Of a stretch of 64,000 nt of DNA, positions 8,286-18,741 are shown piece after piece (position 1 is the first letter of the stretch; each line of letters begins with the position of its first letter). Where the stretch lies: positions 186,001 to 250,000 of the forward strand of contig NZ_JAAXCV010000030.1 of assembly GCF_012911895.1 (NCBI RefSeq), read 5' to 3'. Source of the stretch: Bacillus sp. RO3 (lineage in GTDB: Bacteria; Bacillota; Bacilli; Bacillales; Bacillaceae_B). The notes beneath the pieces were generated by a model. The model did not search any database. It was not told where the DNA came from and worked only from the letters and a program-made list of their open reading frames with translations. The translations under genes were made by a program, and so were the position numbers.

Positions 8286-11132
8286 TTATCGGGTTAACGC
8301 TTCTTTGATAATGCGTGATTGTTCTTTTTTGTGTACGGTTGGTTCACCTTCAGATGGACTTGAACGTCTGCGACGACCGACGTAGTGTACTTCTACACCC
8401 TCTGGTGCAATGGCACGCAGTCTTGATTCTGCAAATGTCCATGCCCCCATATTCTTAGGTTCCTCCTGAACCCAAACCATTTCTTTTAAGTTTGGATACC
8501 TTTCAAGAATGGTTGATATATCACCTTTAGGGAAAGGATAAATTTCTTCTACTCTAAGAATGTGTAACCAATCTTTATCATCAACATCCTGCAGCTTTTC
8601 TTCCAAGTCGATGGCTATTTTCCCACTGCATAATACAACCCGTTCCACTGAATCATGGTTTTCTCCAAGACCCTTTTGCTCCAAGACTGAATGGAATTCT
8701 CCATTGGCCAGTTCTTCGGCGGTTACAGCTGCAAATTGATTACGGAGCAGGCTTTTAGGCGTCATGATGACCAGGGGTCTCACTTCGTCTTTTTGCAGAA
8801 TGGCTGCCTGACGTCTTAGGATATGGAAGTATTGACCGGCTGTAGAACAGTTGGCAACCGTCCAGTTATATTCTCCCCCCAATTGAAGAAAACGTTCTAA
8901 GCGGGCACTGGAATGCTCTGGCCCTTGCCCTTCGTATCCGTGGGGCAACAGCATGACCAGACCCGTTTTTTGGCCCCATTTAGCACGGCCGGCTGATATA
9001 AACTGATCGAACATCACCTGTGCCATATTGGAGAAATCCCCAAACTGCGCTTCCCATAGAACCAGCGTCTCAGGAGCAAATACATTGTATCCATACTCAT
9101 ACCCAACAACGGCCGTTTCCGTTAGAGGACTGTTTAGAACAACAAACGAAGCATGACTGTCTTTCAGGTTGTGAAGAGGGATGTATTCCTCACCCGATTT
9201 TTCATCATGAAGAACGAGGTGACGTTGAGCAAATGTCCCACGCTCTGAATCCTGACCGGTCAAACGAATCGGGGTCCCGTCTTTCAGGATGGAGGCAAAC
9301 GCCAACGTTTCAGCATGAGCCCAGTCAATTTTCCCTTTCCCTTCAAATACCTGGCTGCGACGCTGCAAAATACGCTCTAATTTCTTGAATACATTAAAGC
9401 CGTCAGGCCATTGAAGAAGTTCTGCATTTAACCCCTCCAGCTTATTAAAATCAACACCGGTTTTAATGTTCGGTAAACCATTTGCTACATACTCAGGCGG
9501 AGCAAGAACAGTATCGGGATCATCGTCTTTAGCCGGGACTTTATCGTAGGCAGCTTTTAATTCCTTTTCGATATCTGCATCCATTTTTTCCACTTCAGCT
9601 TCAGTGACGATTCCTTCTGAAATTAATCTTTCAGCATAGAGATTCTTAACATTTGGATGATTCTGAATGACAGAGTACATTAATGGATTTGTTACCATCG
9701 GCTCATCCATTTCGTTGTGTCCAAAGCGGCGGTAACCGATTAGATCAATGACAAAGTCTTTTCCGAATGTTTTACGATATTCATAGGCAAGCACCGCAGC
9801 TGCAAGACAAGCTTCTGGATCATCTGCATTGACATGGACAATCGGAACCTCAAAACCTTTGGCAGTATCAGATGCATATTTGGTAGACCTTGAATCACGG
9901 CTCTCCGTTGTGAATCCAATCATGTTATTTGCAATCAAGTGGATGGATCCACCTGTGTTATATCCGCGCAATTGACTCATGTTTAATGTTTCAGCTACAA
10001 CACCTTGTCCAGGGAATGCAGCGTCTCCATGTATCATGATCGCATAAGAGGATTCAGGTGATTGCTCAGGGTAACCCCGATCTTCACGAACTTCTTGGGC
10101 AGCACGTGTATAACCGGCAACAATCGGACTGACAACCTCTAAGTGGCTTGGGTTGTTAGCCAGCGTCACCCGTGCCCTTGCAGTCGATGACTGAAGCGGT
10201 GAGATTTCCCGATCAGCACCTAAATGATACTTCACATCACCTGTCCACCCGAATGTAATGCCGATCGACCCTTCGGAAGGAATCAAATCCTTGCTTGGTG
10301 CATGCTGAAACTCTGCAAAGATCATTTCATATGGTTTACCGATGACATGCGCCAGTACGTTTAGACGTCCACGGTGTGCCATCCCAATATTAACTGTTTT
10401 AGCACCTGATTCTACTGAGTAACGAACCATTTCGTCCAGTAGGGGGACCATGGAATCAAGTCCTTCTATAGAGAAACGCTTCTGACCTACAAAGGTACGA
10501 TGTATATACTTTTCAAATCCATCCACTTCGGCAAGCCGTTTTAGTAACGACAGCTTTTTTTCCTTAGAAAGCGGTGTGAAATAGGACTCGGATTCAATCT
10601 TTTCCCTTAGCCAATTCTTTTCTTCAAGCTCATGGACATGGGCGTATTCGAAAGCAAGCTTTTTAGTATAAACCTGTCTTAGATGATTGATTGCCTGTAA
10701 ACCATCCTTGATGTGGGAAGGTGCATTCGGACATAGGAAATCGACAGGAATCTGCTTTAAATCATCCTCGGATAAATTGAATTCGGAAAGTTCAATCCTT
10801 CTCGTGTCCTTATTCCTGTCATTAAGGGGATTGATGTCCGCAGCTAAATGACCATATGTACGAATATTATCTGCCAGTTTGACAGCAGCTACCACTTTGC
10901 TCAATGCAGTCGGCTGAGCAGGTAAAGTAAATGATGTATCCCCGTGCTGAGCGCTTGCGATTACTTGTACGTCTTCAGCTGTAGGTGGGCCCCATTGTTC
11001 GAATAATTCCTTCAATTCAGGATCTACATCCGTTGGATCCTCAAGGAATTGTTCATACACCTCCATAACATAGCCTAAATTAGGTCCGTAAAACGATTGC
11101 CACGGTTCCCCTTTTGCCGATTGCTTTTTCAT
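8286..11132 (-). CDS. odhA: 2-oxoglutarate dehydrogenase E1
   Basis: 948 residues, the usual Bacillus length. The N-terminal E2-binding segment ([19 protein letters not shown]) is followed by the thiamine diphosphate core: GMAHRGRLN at 250-258, NNPSHLE at 326-332 and [10 protein letters not shown] at 368-377. The C-terminal half is a transketolase-like pyrimidine domain, ending with the conserved [15 protein letters not shown]. It decarboxylates 2-oxoglutarate and passes the succinyl group to OdhB. The ATG follows GGAGGTTTTTCACA. Confidence 0.97.
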   Translation of the reverse strand: MKKQSAKGEPWQSFYGPNLGYVMEVYEQFLEDPTDVDPELKELFEQWGPPTAEDVQVIASAQHGDTSFTLPAQPTALSKVVAAVKLADNIRTYGHLAADINPLNDRNKDTRRIELSEFNLSEDDLKQIPVDFLCPNAPSHIKDGLQAINHLRQVYTKKLAFEYAHVHELEEKNWLREKIESESYFTPLSKEKKLSLLKRLAEVDGFEKYIHRTFVGQKRFSIEGLDSMVPLLDEMVRYSVESGAKTVNIGMAHRGRLNVLAHVIGKPYEMIFAEFQHAPSKDLIPSEGSIGITFGWTGDVKYHLGADREISPLQSSTARARVTLANNPSHLEVVSPIVAGYTRAAQEVREDRGYPEQSPESSYAIMIHGDAAFPGQGVVAETLNMSQLRGYNTGGSIHLIANNMIGFTTESRDSRSTKYASDTAKGFEVPIVHVNADDPEACLAAAVLAYEYRKTFGKDFVIDLIGYRRFGHNEMDEPMVTNPLMYSVIQNHPNVKNLYAERLISEGIVTEAEVEKMDADIEKELKAAYDKVPAKDDDPDTVLAPPEYVANGLPNIKTGVDFNKLEGLNAELLQWPDGFNVFKKLERILQRRSQVFEGKGKIDWAHAETLAFASILKDGTPIRLTGQDSERGTFAQRHLVLHDEKSGEEYIPLHNLKDSHASFVVLNSPLTETAVVGYEYGYNVFAPETLVLWEAQFGDFSNMAQVMFDQFISAGRAKWGQKTGLVMLLPHGYEGQGPEHSSARLERFLQLGGEYNWTVANCSTAGQYFHILRRQAAILQKDEVRPLVIMTPKSLLRNQFAAVTAEELANGEFHSVLEQKGLGENHDSVERVVLCSGKIAIDLEEKLQDVDDKDWLHILRVEEIYPFPKGDISTILERYPNLKEMVWVQEEPKNMGAWTFAESRLRAIAPEGVEVHYVGRRRRSSPSEGEPTVHKKEQSRIIKEALTR

Positions 11133-11704
11133 TGTGAAAAACCTCCAACTATTTTGCCAGTTAGTATAATTTGGGTATCATGTATTCTTACATGTCTAAA
11201 ACAGAATTTCATTATGCAAGAATAGTAATTTTTAACACATTAAAACGCTTACAAGGACATTTTATCACTGTGCAGTAGTAAGATAAAGTCTTTATGACAA
11301 ATTTCTTAAAATTTTGTTTTCCGCTGATGGCATAGGAATATTACTTATATTCCCATAATAAATTACAAGAAAACCACTTTTTTGATCGACTATTCTGAAA
11401 TAATATTTTATTAAGCGCTTTCTCATTCACCTTCTTATCCCCTGTCATAAGGGTGCTTTTTTCATAAACCATCTTACTACTGTTACTAAAAAAAACCAAA
11501 TATTTTTTGTTATTTTTCTTCATTTTTTATAAATTATAAGATTGTCAGAATGATAGAGGAAGACTGCGTGATGGAGGAAGGTCCGCTCCTTTTAAATATT
11601 TATCCATCCTTCCTTTACCCCCTATATGAACTTTTCGCCTATATCCTGCATAGAATGTAACGTCAAAGCGGTTGTTAAATAGAGATGAAAGTGAGGTGGT
11701 TCAC
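11133..11704. other. intergenic region between odhA and the Hsp20-like gene
   Basis: No supported gene. The longest minus frame here (60 codons at 11341-11523) has no ribosome site and biased composition. The stretch holds the odhAB leader and promoter and a cre-like site. Confidence 0.6.
11240..11253 (-). promoter_or_regulatory. cre-like site upstream of odhA (candidate CcpA operator)
   Basis: On the minus strand TGTAAGCGTTTTAA matches the 5' half and centre of the catabolite-responsive element TGWAANCGNTNWCA but misses the terminal CA. It lies about 110 bases upstream of odhA. Carbon catabolite control of TCA genes makes it plausible. Confidence 0.35.
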
Positions 11705-12217
11705 ATGTTCCCGTGGAGTTTATTCCCTTTCAATAAAGACATGAAAGATCAATTGAATCAAATGAATCCGAAAGAAATGGATTCCTATATTCAAGGAATG
11801 ATGAAGAAAATGTTTCCCGGTGGCTGGGAGAGTATGATGAATCCCAATGATATGATGAGCGGGGCACAGCCTTTTATGAACCCTGCCGGCAATCAGGGGG
11901 GGAATTCCAAAAGAGGTCAGCCAACTCCTTCCTCATCTTCAATACCCGCGAACGTGTTTGAGTCCTTTGAGGATATTTATATCCGGTTTCAAGTTCCCGA
12001 TGAAGAGTGGATGAAGAAATTAAAAATATTCCATACATCTAATCAGGCCATTATTGAGAATATACCGGAAAGTGGAGAAAGACAGATCATCACTCTCCCT
12101 TGCCTGGTAAAGAAGAAGGGTGCTGTAGCTCAATACAAAGATGGAATACTGGAGCTGAAAATACCGAAAAACATTGATATGCAATATACCGAAATAGACG
12201 TCTCTGATAAATATTGA
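11705..12217 (+). CDS. Hsp20/alpha-crystallin-fold protein, possibly spore-associated
   Basis: 170 residues. The start is the ATG at 11705 behind GAGGTGG; a TTG 11 codons upstream would hide that ribosome site. The N-terminal 75 residues are Met/Asn/Gly-rich with repeated M-N-P and M-M pairs. The C-terminal 90 residues form a beta-sandwich resembling small heat-shock proteins (IYIRFQVPDEEW, then AVAQYKDGILELKIPK, close to the G-x-L-x-x-x-x-P motif). In Bacillus, GerT-type proteins of this fold sit in the spore coat, and that role is possible here but not shown. Confidence 0.65.
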   Translation: MFPWSLFPFNKDMKDQLNQMNPKEMDSYIQGMMKKMFPGGWESMMNPNDMMSGAQPFMNPAGNQGGNSKRGQPTPSSSSIPANVFESFEDIYIRFQVPDEEWMKKLKIFHTSNQAIIENIPESGERQIITLPCLVKKKGAVAQYKDGILELKIPKNIDMQYTEIDVSDKY

Positions 12218-12228
12218 GACGTCTTTTA
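12196..12228 (+). terminator. intrinsic terminator overlapping the end of the Hsp20-like gene
   Basis: AGACGTCTC pairs with GAGACGTCT, then TTT. The stem begins inside the last codons. Confidence 0.7.
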
Positions 12229-12246
12229 AGCTGGAAAAATGGTTTA

Positions 12247-13653
12247 TTAAGAGGACTTTAGAGAAATTTGTATGATGGTTCCTACAGGTTGGTTTCTTAA
12301 GGCAGTTATTTCACCGTCATATTTCTGAATCAGCTTTGATGCGATGGCAAGGCCCAGGCCATACCCGCCATTTTCTCGACTTCTTGCCTTATCAACTCGG
12401 TAGAAACGATCAAATATCTTCGGTAAGTCTTCGTTGGGAATACCTATCCCTTCGTCTTTTACCTCGATCACCACTTCCCCTTCATGTTCCATTAGTTTCA
12501 CTTCGATCTTTGAATGCTTTTCTGAATACTTAACAGCATTATCCAGCAGGATGATCAAGATTTGTTCAAGATGCCTGGGCAATATGAAGACAGACGCTTC
12601 ATGGTCCAACTCATCCAAACAAGAAAATTCATGTTCTTGATGAAGGAATTGAAAGTCTCGAATCACCTTATCGACAACATTCTGAGCATGTGCCTGAGCG
12701 TTCTGAAAGTCAAATTTTTCTCTGTCCGCTCTTGATAATTCCAACAATTCTGAAATGAGGCGTTTGACTCTTTCAAGCTCTTCTAATGACACTTGTAAAG
12801 ACTCCTCTAGTATTGTGGGATCCTTTTTACCCCATCTGTTCAATAGTGCAAGGTGCCCTTCTAATACCTGGATAGGCGTTCGTAATTCGTGTGAGGCATC
12901 CTCGACAAATTGCTGCTGCTGCTCAAACGACTTCTCAATTTGACTCATCATCTTATTGAAGATCTGTGATAGTTCACTGATTTCATCATGGGCCTTCACA
13001 ATCTCTACTCTTTCATGAAATCCTTTTCTTTCGATGGATCTCATAGTCTCAGAAAGGCTGTTCAAGGGACGGACGAAACTTCTGGCCATGGAATATCCGA
13101 TAACAGCACTGATTAAAAGGGCTAATATCCCAGTGATGGTCATCATCCAAAAAAGGTTTTGCATGATATTCTCGTATCGATTCAATGGCTGGATCATTTC
13201 CACATACCCATTGAATTGACTTGATCGGATAGGAGATCTCCCAATCAGCATCTGCTTACCCTCAGACTCAAGCAGTAGAACAGACTTCTCTCTGACAGGT
13301 TGAAATGATACATAAAAGGCTGAATCGTTTTCTCCCCTTATTTCCAGGACTTGATTACCCTGCCGGTCTAAAATACGTATCGTCTGGTCCTTTTCAGCTA
13401 TTTGTTTCATCAAGTCCCTGCTATCATAAATGTCCTGGAGCAGTATATTCGGCCCTCTCTGTTTAAAGAAAACGGTGATTTCATCCAAGACCCGGCCAAA
13501 ATTATTTTCTTCTTCATCAATCATCCACTTGCTGATGGCATGATATTGAAAAAAGCTGAATAAGGAAAAGGCAAGGAATATGGCAGAACCTGCTGCTAAC
13601 GCCCACTTTACTTTCAGGGAAGTGGGCTTAAAACGATTGAAGATTGTTTTCAT
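12247..13653 (-). CDS. sensor histidine kinase, ArlS/YkoH type
   Basis: 468 residues. TM1 lies near 17-37, an extracellular sensor of about 130 residues follows, TM2 is near 168-190, and HAMP spans about 191-243. The HisKA motif EDASHELRTP carries phospho-acceptor His255, followed by GHLALLNRWGKKDP, characteristic of ArlS and YkoH. The ATPase N box is DNAVKY (Asn372) and the G boxes are KDEGIGIP and GGYGLGLA. It autophosphorylates and passes phosphate to the partner regulator, whose stop overlaps its ATG (ATGA), so translation is coupled. The signal is unknown; ArlRS in Staphylococcus governs surface and virulence genes. Confidence 0.9.
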   Translation of the reverse strand: MKTIFNRFKPTSLKVKWALAAGSAIFLAFSLFSFFQYHAISKWMIDEEENNFGRVLDEITVFFKQRGPNILLQDIYDSRDLMKQIAEKDQTIRILDRQGNQVLEIRGENDSAFYVSFQPVREKSVLLLESEGKQMLIGRSPIRSSQFNGYVEMIQPLNRYENIMQNLFWMMTITGILALLISAVIGYSMARSFVRPLNSLSETMRSIERKGFHERVEIVKAHDEISELSQIFNKMMSQIEKSFEQQQQFVEDASHELRTPIQVLEGHLALLNRWGKKDPTILEESLQVSLEELERVKRLISELLELSRADREKFDFQNAQAHAQNVVDKVIRDFQFLHQEHEFSCLDELDHEASVFILPRHLEQILIILLDNAVKYSEKHSKIEVKLMEHEGEVVIEVKDEGIGIPNEDLPKIFDRFYRVDKARSRENGGYGLGLAIASKLIQKYDGEITALRNQPVGTIIQISLKSS

Positions 13654-14324
13654 GTCCTCATCACATATCCCGTACCACGTATCGTTTGGATATAGCTCTC
13701 CTCATCAGGAGAATCAATTTTGTTCCGAAGATATCTCACATAAACATCCACTACATTCGTTTCCACCTCTGTATCATATCCCCACACTTTATTAAGAAGG
13801 ACTTCACGTGTCAAAACGATATTTTGATTTTCCAAAAAGGCAAGTAAAAGGTCATATTCCCTTTTGGTCACTTCGATTTCATGTTCAAATTTAAATACTT
13901 GACGTGACTCCTTATGAACGGTGATATCTCGGTAATGATAGGTCGTTGAACCTGCTCCCTCACTCTTCCCCCGTCTGAATAAAGCCCTCAACCTTGCCAA
14001 CAATTCTTCAATGGCAAATGGCTTTACAATGTAATCATCTGCGCCGCTGTCTAATCCTGATACACGGTCCATTACACTATCCCTTGCGGTAATCATGACG
14101 ATGGGGACGGTTTTCACTTGGCGGATCCTCCTGCAAACCTCAAGACCGTTTAACTTTGGTAGCATAAGATCCAGTAGGATGATATCCCAGTCTTCAGTTA
14201 AAGCTTTCTCAAGTCCCCCCCTGCCATCATAGGCAAGAGCTACTTCATACCCTTCGTATTTAAGTTCCAGTTCAATAAACCTGGATAGATTTTTTTCATC
14301 TTCTATGACGAGTATCCGTTTCAC
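13650..14324 (-). CDS. OmpR-family response regulator, ArlR/YkoG type
   Basis: About 224 residues from a GTG at 14324, preceded by AGGTGA. An in-frame ATG six codons upstream lacks a ribosome site. The receiver domain has the acidic pair in IEDE, the phospho-acceptor aspartate in LLDLMLP (about position 52), the Thr in MITARDS and the Lys in YIVKPF. The C-terminal winged-helix DNA-binding domain has the typical end YVRYLRNKID and IRGTGYVM. It is first in a two-gene operon with the kinase. Confidence 0.92.
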   Translation of the reverse strand: MKRILVIEDEKNLSRFIELELKYEGYEVALAYDGRGGLEKALTEDWDIILLDLMLPKLNGLEVCRRIRQVKTVPIVMITARDSVMDRVSGLDSGADDYIVKPFAIEELLARLRALFRRGKSEGAGSTTYHYRDITVHKESRQVFKFEHEIEVTKREYDLLLAFLENQNIVLTREVLLNKVWGYDTEVETNVVDVYVRYLRNKIDSPDEESYIQTIRGTGYVMRT

Positions 14325-14658
14325 AAACATCACCTGCTTCAAAGCTTAGTACGTATTATTTTAATTTACTTTTATCGAAAATAAAATCATTAAAGGCTTG
14401 AAAGAGTTCAATGCCCTGATATGACAGTACATCAACTTAACGGCCGTATAACAAAAAAATAGGAATAATCCGAATCCACATGATTCATACCCCCTTTTAT
14501 TTTCGTCCATCATCATTAAAATCAAATGAGAAGCGGGTAATATTTCAGTTAGAGACATCAGTTTACATAATAATTTTATAATAAATTAAAGTGGAGGTAT
14601 GAAAATGATGGTCTTGAAGAAAATAAGATCTGTATAAATGAAAATGAGGTGCAAGTAG

Positions 14659-15882
14659 ATGGGAAGCGAAAAAAAATTAGATATATTGGCCTTATCCTCT
14701 ATTCCTTTAGTAATGACTCTGGGGAATTCGATGTTGATCCCTGTTCTTCCCCAATTGGAAAAAAAGCTTGCCATTACGGGTTTTCAATCAAGCTTGATCA
14801 TAACCGTGTATTCCATTTTTGCTATTCTCTGTATTCCCATTGCCGGTTACTTATCCGATCGTTTCGGAAGAAAAAAAGTTCTGATCCCCAGTCTGATCAT
14901 TGCAGGAATGGGAGGTCTCATCTGTGGATTCGCTTCCATTTACGGTACAAACGCCTACGTTTTCATCATTATAGGAAGGGTTGTTCAAGGAATTGGTGCA
15001 GCCGGAGCCTTCCCGGTTGTCATCCCAACGGTAGGTGACCTGTATGAAAATGATGATGAAATCACCAAAGGTTTAGGCTTAATAGAGACATCCAATACGT
15101 TCGGTAAAGTATTGAGCCCTGTACTTGGTGCATTATTTGCAGCCTGGATATGGTTCATTCCATTCTTCTCTATCCCCGTATTTTCACTCCTGTCCATTTT
15201 ACTGATTGTCTTGCTTGTAAAGGTACCTATCAGACAAAAAGAAGGAGAAGCCAAACAGACCATTAAGGAATTTATTCATGAAGTGGGAGTGATCCTTAGA
15301 AGGGAAAAGAAATGGATATTCGGAATTTTTATAATTGGAATCGTATCCATGTTCACATTATTCGGCTTCTTATATTATTTATCGATCCGTTTAGAACAAG
15401 CTTATGGAATGGATGGTGTGATGAAAGGTTTATATTTGGCCATCCCTCTTCTTTTTTTATGCCTGACCTCTTATATTACTGGGAAAGTGATTGGAAAAGG
15501 GAAAGACAAGATGAAATGGGTCATCGTATTTGCATCCCTTTTGAGTTCAGTGGCTTTCATTCCGCTGATTTTCACAGAAGGCAAATGGATGATCTTAATC
15601 ATATTTTCAGTTGCCGGTATCGGAATGGGTGCAGCCCTTCCATGTTTGGATGCATTGATAACAGAAGGGATAGAAAAAGAACACCGCGGTACCATTACCT
15701 CCATCTACAGTTCAATGAGATTTACAGGTGTCGCTGCAGGTCCTCCGTTAGTGGCGTTAATTGAACCTTTTCATACTTTTATCACATTCATTGTCCTCAG
15801 TATACTATCTAGTCTCGTAGGGATGCTTTTCATTAAAGTGCAGGGAAATACCCCACAGGTGATATCCACTAAGAAGGCTTAA
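14659..15882 (+). CDS. MFS multidrug-type exporter
   Basis: 407 residues with twelve hydrophobic segments. The loop 2-3 motif is AGYLSDRFGRKKV (motif A), GRVVQGIGAAGAFPVV lies in helices 4-5, and motif C-like LSPVLGALFAAWIWF marks a DHA1 drug/H+ antiporter. It resembles Bmr/Blt-type exporters; the substrate is unknown. ATG follows GAGGTGCAAGTAG. It is transcribed away from the two-component system about 330 bases away, so control by that system is possible but not shown. Confidence 0.85.
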   Translation: MGSEKKLDILALSSIPLVMTLGNSMLIPVLPQLEKKLAITGFQSSLIITVYSIFAILCIPIAGYLSDRFGRKKVLIPSLIIAGMGGLICGFASIYGTNAYVFIIIGRVVQGIGAAGAFPVVIPTVGDLYENDDEITKGLGLIETSNTFGKVLSPVLGALFAAWIWFIPFFSIPVFSLLSILLIVLLVKVPIRQKEGEAKQTIKEFIHEVGVILRREKKWIFGIFIIGIVSMFTLFGFLYYLSIRLEQAYGMDGVMKGLYLAIPLLFLCLTSYITGKVIGKGKDKMKWVIVFASLLSSVAFIPLIFTEGKWMILIIFSVAGIGMGAALPCLDALITEGIEKEHRGTITSIYSSMRFTGVAAGPPLVALIEPFHTFITFIVLSILSSLVGMLFIKVQGNTPQVISTKKA

Positions 15883-15894
15883 CGAAATCATCTC

Positions 15895-15932
15895 GAAAAA
15901 AACCGGAGCTGTAAATATGCTCCGGTTTTTAC
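15895..15932 (+). terminator. intrinsic terminator after the MFS gene
   Basis: AACCGGAGC pairs with GCTCCGGTT, followed by TTTACTTTT. Confidence 0.85.
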
Positions 15933-16054
15933 TTTTACCGGTATTCCTTATAAAAGAAAACATTTTTTTGATTCAGCCAGGTTTCATTCGATTCATAATG
16001 TGGTAGATATATCCATAAACTTGTTAGGGACCGTAATCGTAAGGGGGAAAATGC

Positions 16055-16240
16055 ATGAATTGGTTAATCATTTCGGTATCTCTTTTTATACTTTTCATCC
16101 TAATTGAAGAAATTATATATTTCTATTTACGAACAAGAGTGATTCATTACCACCCTAAGAAAGAGAAAGAGATGGTAAGCGATGGAAGGATAAAAATTTG
16201 GTACTATAAGGTAAAACACAAGCTCACCCATTCACAATAG
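16055..16240 (+). CDS. small single-span membrane protein
   Basis: 61 residues behind AAGGGGGAAAATGC. One hydrophobic helix at 3-27 (LIISVSLFILFILIEEIIYF) is followed by a basic, lysine- and histidine-rich cytoplasmic tail. I do not recognise a family. A terminator follows, so it is a free-standing unit. Confidence 0.6.
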   Translation: MNWLIISVSLFILFILIEEIIYFYLRTRVIHYHPKKEKEMVSDGRIKIWYYKVKHKLTHSQ

Positions 16241-16256
16241 AATTAGTACATAGAAT

Positions 16257-16288
16257 AAGAGGCAGAGACACCCTTCTGCCTCTTTCAG
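16257..16288 (+). terminator. intrinsic terminator
   Basis: AGAGGCAGA pairs with TCTGCCTCT around ACACCCT, then TTCAGC. The T tract is weak. Confidence 0.55.
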
Positions 16289-16470
16289 CATTGCTACCTT
16301 GTCACTTAAACAGGAGACGATTTCCTCCCCCCCTAGAAAAGGTACATGTTCTATGATACCTCCCCTACCTCATACCTTTACTTTATAAAAATCAGGAACG
16401 ATTTGATTACATCTAAACATGAATTGATGATAAGAATCAATATCTGATTGGAAAAAGAGGTTTTATCTCT

Positions 16471-16490
16471 GTCAGTCAGTCAGTCAGTCA
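16471..16490. repeat. tetranucleotide repeat (GTCA)5
   Basis: Five perfect head-to-tail GTCA units, 87 bases upstream of pxpA and in its untranslated or promoter region. Confidence 0.9.
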
Positions 16491-16577
16491 GGAAAAGCAT
16501 CCAAATGAGATGTATGATATGATGAATAAGAATTCTGAATGTTACAATTCATTTCATATGGATGAAAGGATGGAACA

Positions 16578-17306
16578 ATGAAAATCGATTTAAACTGTGA
16601 CTTAGGAGAAAGCTTTGGTACATATACGATTGGAAAAGATGAAGAAATGATGAAATTCGTTTCCTCTGTTAATATTGCCTGCGGATATCATGCAGGAGAC
16701 CCACTGGTTATGAAGAAAACGGTCACGCATGCACTGGAGAATAATGTAAAGATAGGTGCTCACCCGGGTTTGCCCGACCTGCAAGGGTTTGGCAGAAGGA
16801 TAATGAAAGTAACCCCCGAAGAAGCTTATGCCCTAGTACAATATCAAATAGGAGCCCTTCTCGGTTTTACAAAGGCACAGGGAGGAAGTTTATCCCACGT
16901 AAAGCCCCATGGAGCACTATATAATATGGCAGCAAAGGACCCCGTCCTCGCTGGATCGATTGCTAGAGCCGTATATGACCTTGATCCCGGGCTGACCTTA
17001 TTCGGACTGTCTCAAAGTGAGCTGACAAAAGCTGGAGAAGAGATCGGATTGAAGGTTGCACATGAAGTATTCGCTGATCGAACCTATCAATCGGATGGTT
17101 CCCTCACCCCCCGTTCCCATGCCAATGCAGTTCTTCATGATGAGCAGGAGGTAGAAGAGCAGGTGTTACGAATGGTGGACAAACAGGAAGTGGTCACTGC
17201 TGATGGGGAGGTAATCTCAATTAAAGCGGACACAATCTGTCTCCATGGAGACAATACTGCTGCTTTGAACCTCGCTAAACGATTATATTCAACTTTACGT
17301 GAATAA
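16578..17306 (+). CDS. pxpA: 5-oxoprolinase subunit A (LamB/YcsF family)
   Basis: 242 residues, near the family length of about 250. Starts [14 protein letters not shown], the family's invariant N-terminal signature; later [11 protein letters not shown] and VKPHGALYN supply the conserved His and Asp residues of the barrel. PxpA works with PxpB and PxpC to open 5-oxoproline to glutamate using ATP. Neither pxpB nor pxpC is next to it, which is unusual. ATG lies behind AAAGGATGGAACA. Confidence 0.9.
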   Translation: MKIDLNCDLGESFGTYTIGKDEEMMKFVSSVNIACGYHAGDPLVMKKTVTHALENNVKIGAHPGLPDLQGFGRRIMKVTPEEAYALVQYQIGALLGFTKAQGGSLSHVKPHGALYNMAAKDPVLAGSIARAVYDLDPGLTLFGLSQSELTKAGEEIGLKVAHEVFADRTYQSDGSLTPRSHANAVLHDEQEVEEQVLRMVDKQEVVTADGEVISIKADTICLHGDNTAALNLAKRLYSTLRE

Positions 17307-17385
17307 GCGCTGTCTTCAGCCTTATTCACGTGCAGGACCAGGTTATAGAAATAATCCATCGTTCAGAAGATAGGAGTAATCTCAA

Positions 17386-17688
17386 ATGAATAAGACTTTA
17401 CTACTAGAAGGATTCCGCTGGATGTTCCTCTTGCTCGTTGCCTGCGTTATTATTCTATATGGCTATCAGCGGTTCATTTTACACTCAAGCATTGAATCGG
17501 CGCTACATAAAGTTTCTCCCGATGCCATCATCATTGGCATCATTCAAACTCATATTACAAATAATCAAGAGAAAGTGTATGAAGCTTTATACAAAACGAC
17601 TGATGGAAAATGCTTCAGAGCTTCATTTGACCGAGAACAACACACGTTCTTAAGAAAACAAGAAGCCACGTGTGGATCAAAGGAGTAA
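17386..17688 (+). CDS. small membrane-anchored protein, unknown
   Basis: 100 residues. One hydrophobic helix at about 10-28 is followed by a roughly 70-residue probably external domain with two cysteines (in GKCFRA and EATCGS). It lies just upstream of the 2H phosphoesterase gene, whose ribosome site AAAGGAG overlaps its stop codon, so they are co-translated. No family recognised. Confidence 0.6.
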   Translation: MNKTLLLEGFRWMFLLLVACVIILYGYQRFILHSSIESALHKVSPDAIIIGIIQTHITNNQEKVYEALYKTTDGKCFRASFDREQHTFLRKQEATCGSKE

Positions 17689-17693
17689 AATCG

Positions 17694-18203
17694 ATGAAAC
17701 GAGCCATTCATATCTTTCCCGAAATTGAATCAGAAGAAATACAAAGGATCAGAAAGGTCCACGATCCCTTATGGGATAAAATCCCACCTCATATTACACT
17801 CGTTTTCCCATTTACTTCTAACATACCCCAGAGTCAGATCATTTCACACGTATGCAACGTAGCTTCTGAGATGAATCCCTTTCCTCTTGTATTAAAGGAA
17901 ATCACAGGGGCATCCGACGAATATTTATTTCTTAATGTTAAAAAAGGAAATGACTCGATCATCCATTTACACGATCAACTATATAAGGGATTGCTGCATC
18001 CTTTCCGAAACCAGTTCAATACTTACACCCCTCATATTACCGTGGGGCGGATTGGTATAATGGAAGAATTCCACAGGGCTGTAAGAGAGTATGAGAAATG
18101 GTCTGATTGCTTTCACACAGACGTAACAGAAATCGTAATAGAGGAAATCGATGAACGGGACGTTTCAAGGGTGATCAGTGTGATCCCCCTTGAAAGTCAG
18201 TAA
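17694..18203 (+). CDS. 2'-5' RNA ligase / 2H phosphoesterase family protein
   Basis: 169 residues from the ATG at 17694 (AAAGGAGTAAAATCG upstream); an earlier ATG would overlap the previous gene. The two signature H-x-T/S motifs are present: PPHITLVFPF (about 38-47) and TPHITVGRI (about 111-119). They define the LigT/YjcG superfamily, which cleaves or forms 2',5' and cyclic phosphodiester bonds in RNA. The physiological substrate is unknown. Confidence 0.85.
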   Translation: MKRAIHIFPEIESEEIQRIRKVHDPLWDKIPPHITLVFPFTSNIPQSQIISHVCNVASEMNPFPLVLKEITGASDEYLFLNVKKGNDSIIHLHDQLYKGLLHPFRNQFNTYTPHITVGRIGIMEEFHRAVREYEKWSDCFHTDVTEIVIEEIDERDVSRVISVIPLESQ

Positions 18204-18289
18204 GCGATCATGAATGAAAACTATTAGTTTTAGAAGGACGATTAAGAGGAATAGGAAGGAAAAAGCCAAACACAGAAAGGACTGTAACC

Positions 18290-18697
18290 ATGATTACTAC
18301 ACTTACGTTTGATACGAAAAAACGGGATGAAATGATTGACATTACCTCATATATACAAGACATTATAACCAATGCGGGTATCAAAGAGGGTATCGTGGTC
18401 GTTCAATCCTTACATACCACAGCCGGGATCACGGTGAATGAAAACGCGGATCCAGATGTTCAAACGGATGTTCTACGGCGATTGGATGAGGTATACCCCT
18501 GGGAACATACTCTGGACCTTCATGGAGAAGGAAACACAGCTGCCCATTTAAAAACAAGTACAGTTGGCCACTCCCAAACAATCATCGTGACGAATGGAGT
18601 ACTTCTATTGGGGACCTGGCAAGGCATTTACCTCTGTGAATTTGATGGTCCCCGGTCAAGAAGAAAAGTATCCGTAAAAACAATCCAAAGTGAATAA
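18290..18697 (+). CDS. YjbQ/UPF0047 family protein
   Basis: 135 residues, the full length of the YjbQ family. The metal-site motifs are visible: [38 protein letters not shown] and the C-terminal [15 protein letters not shown]. Homologues show weak thiamine-phosphate synthase activity in vitro; the real role is unsettled. An 86-base gap separates it from the 2H phosphoesterase gene. Confidence 0.9.
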   Translation: MITTLTFDTKKRDEMIDITSYIQDIITNAGIKEGIVVVQSLHTTAGITVNENADPDVQTDVLRRLDEVYPWEHTLDLHGEGNTAAHLKTSTVGHSQTIIVTNGVLLLGTWQGIYLCEFDGPRSRRKVSVKTIQSE

Positions 18698-18700
18698 AAT

Positions 18701-18740
18701 AAAAAGACTTGAGGAAATCCATTTTCCATCAAGTCTTTTT
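18701..18740. terminator. bidirectional terminator between yjbQ-like and DCC genes
   Basis: AAAAAGACTTGA pairs with TCAAGTCTTTTT, giving T tracts in both directions. It serves the two convergent genes. Confidence 0.85.
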
Positions 18741-18741
18741 G

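Noticed and set aside
9020-9388. 122-codon plus frame inside odhA
   Set aside because: Antisense shadow of a highly conserved gene.
11341-11523. 60-codon minus frame (start MKKNNKKYLVFF)
   Set aside because: No ribosome site, AT-driven composition rich in Lys, Asn, Phe and Ser, and no terminator; probably chance in an AT-rich promoter region.
14361-14558. 65-codon minus frame between the response regulator and the MFS gene
   Set aside because: No ribosome site; lies in the shared promoter region.
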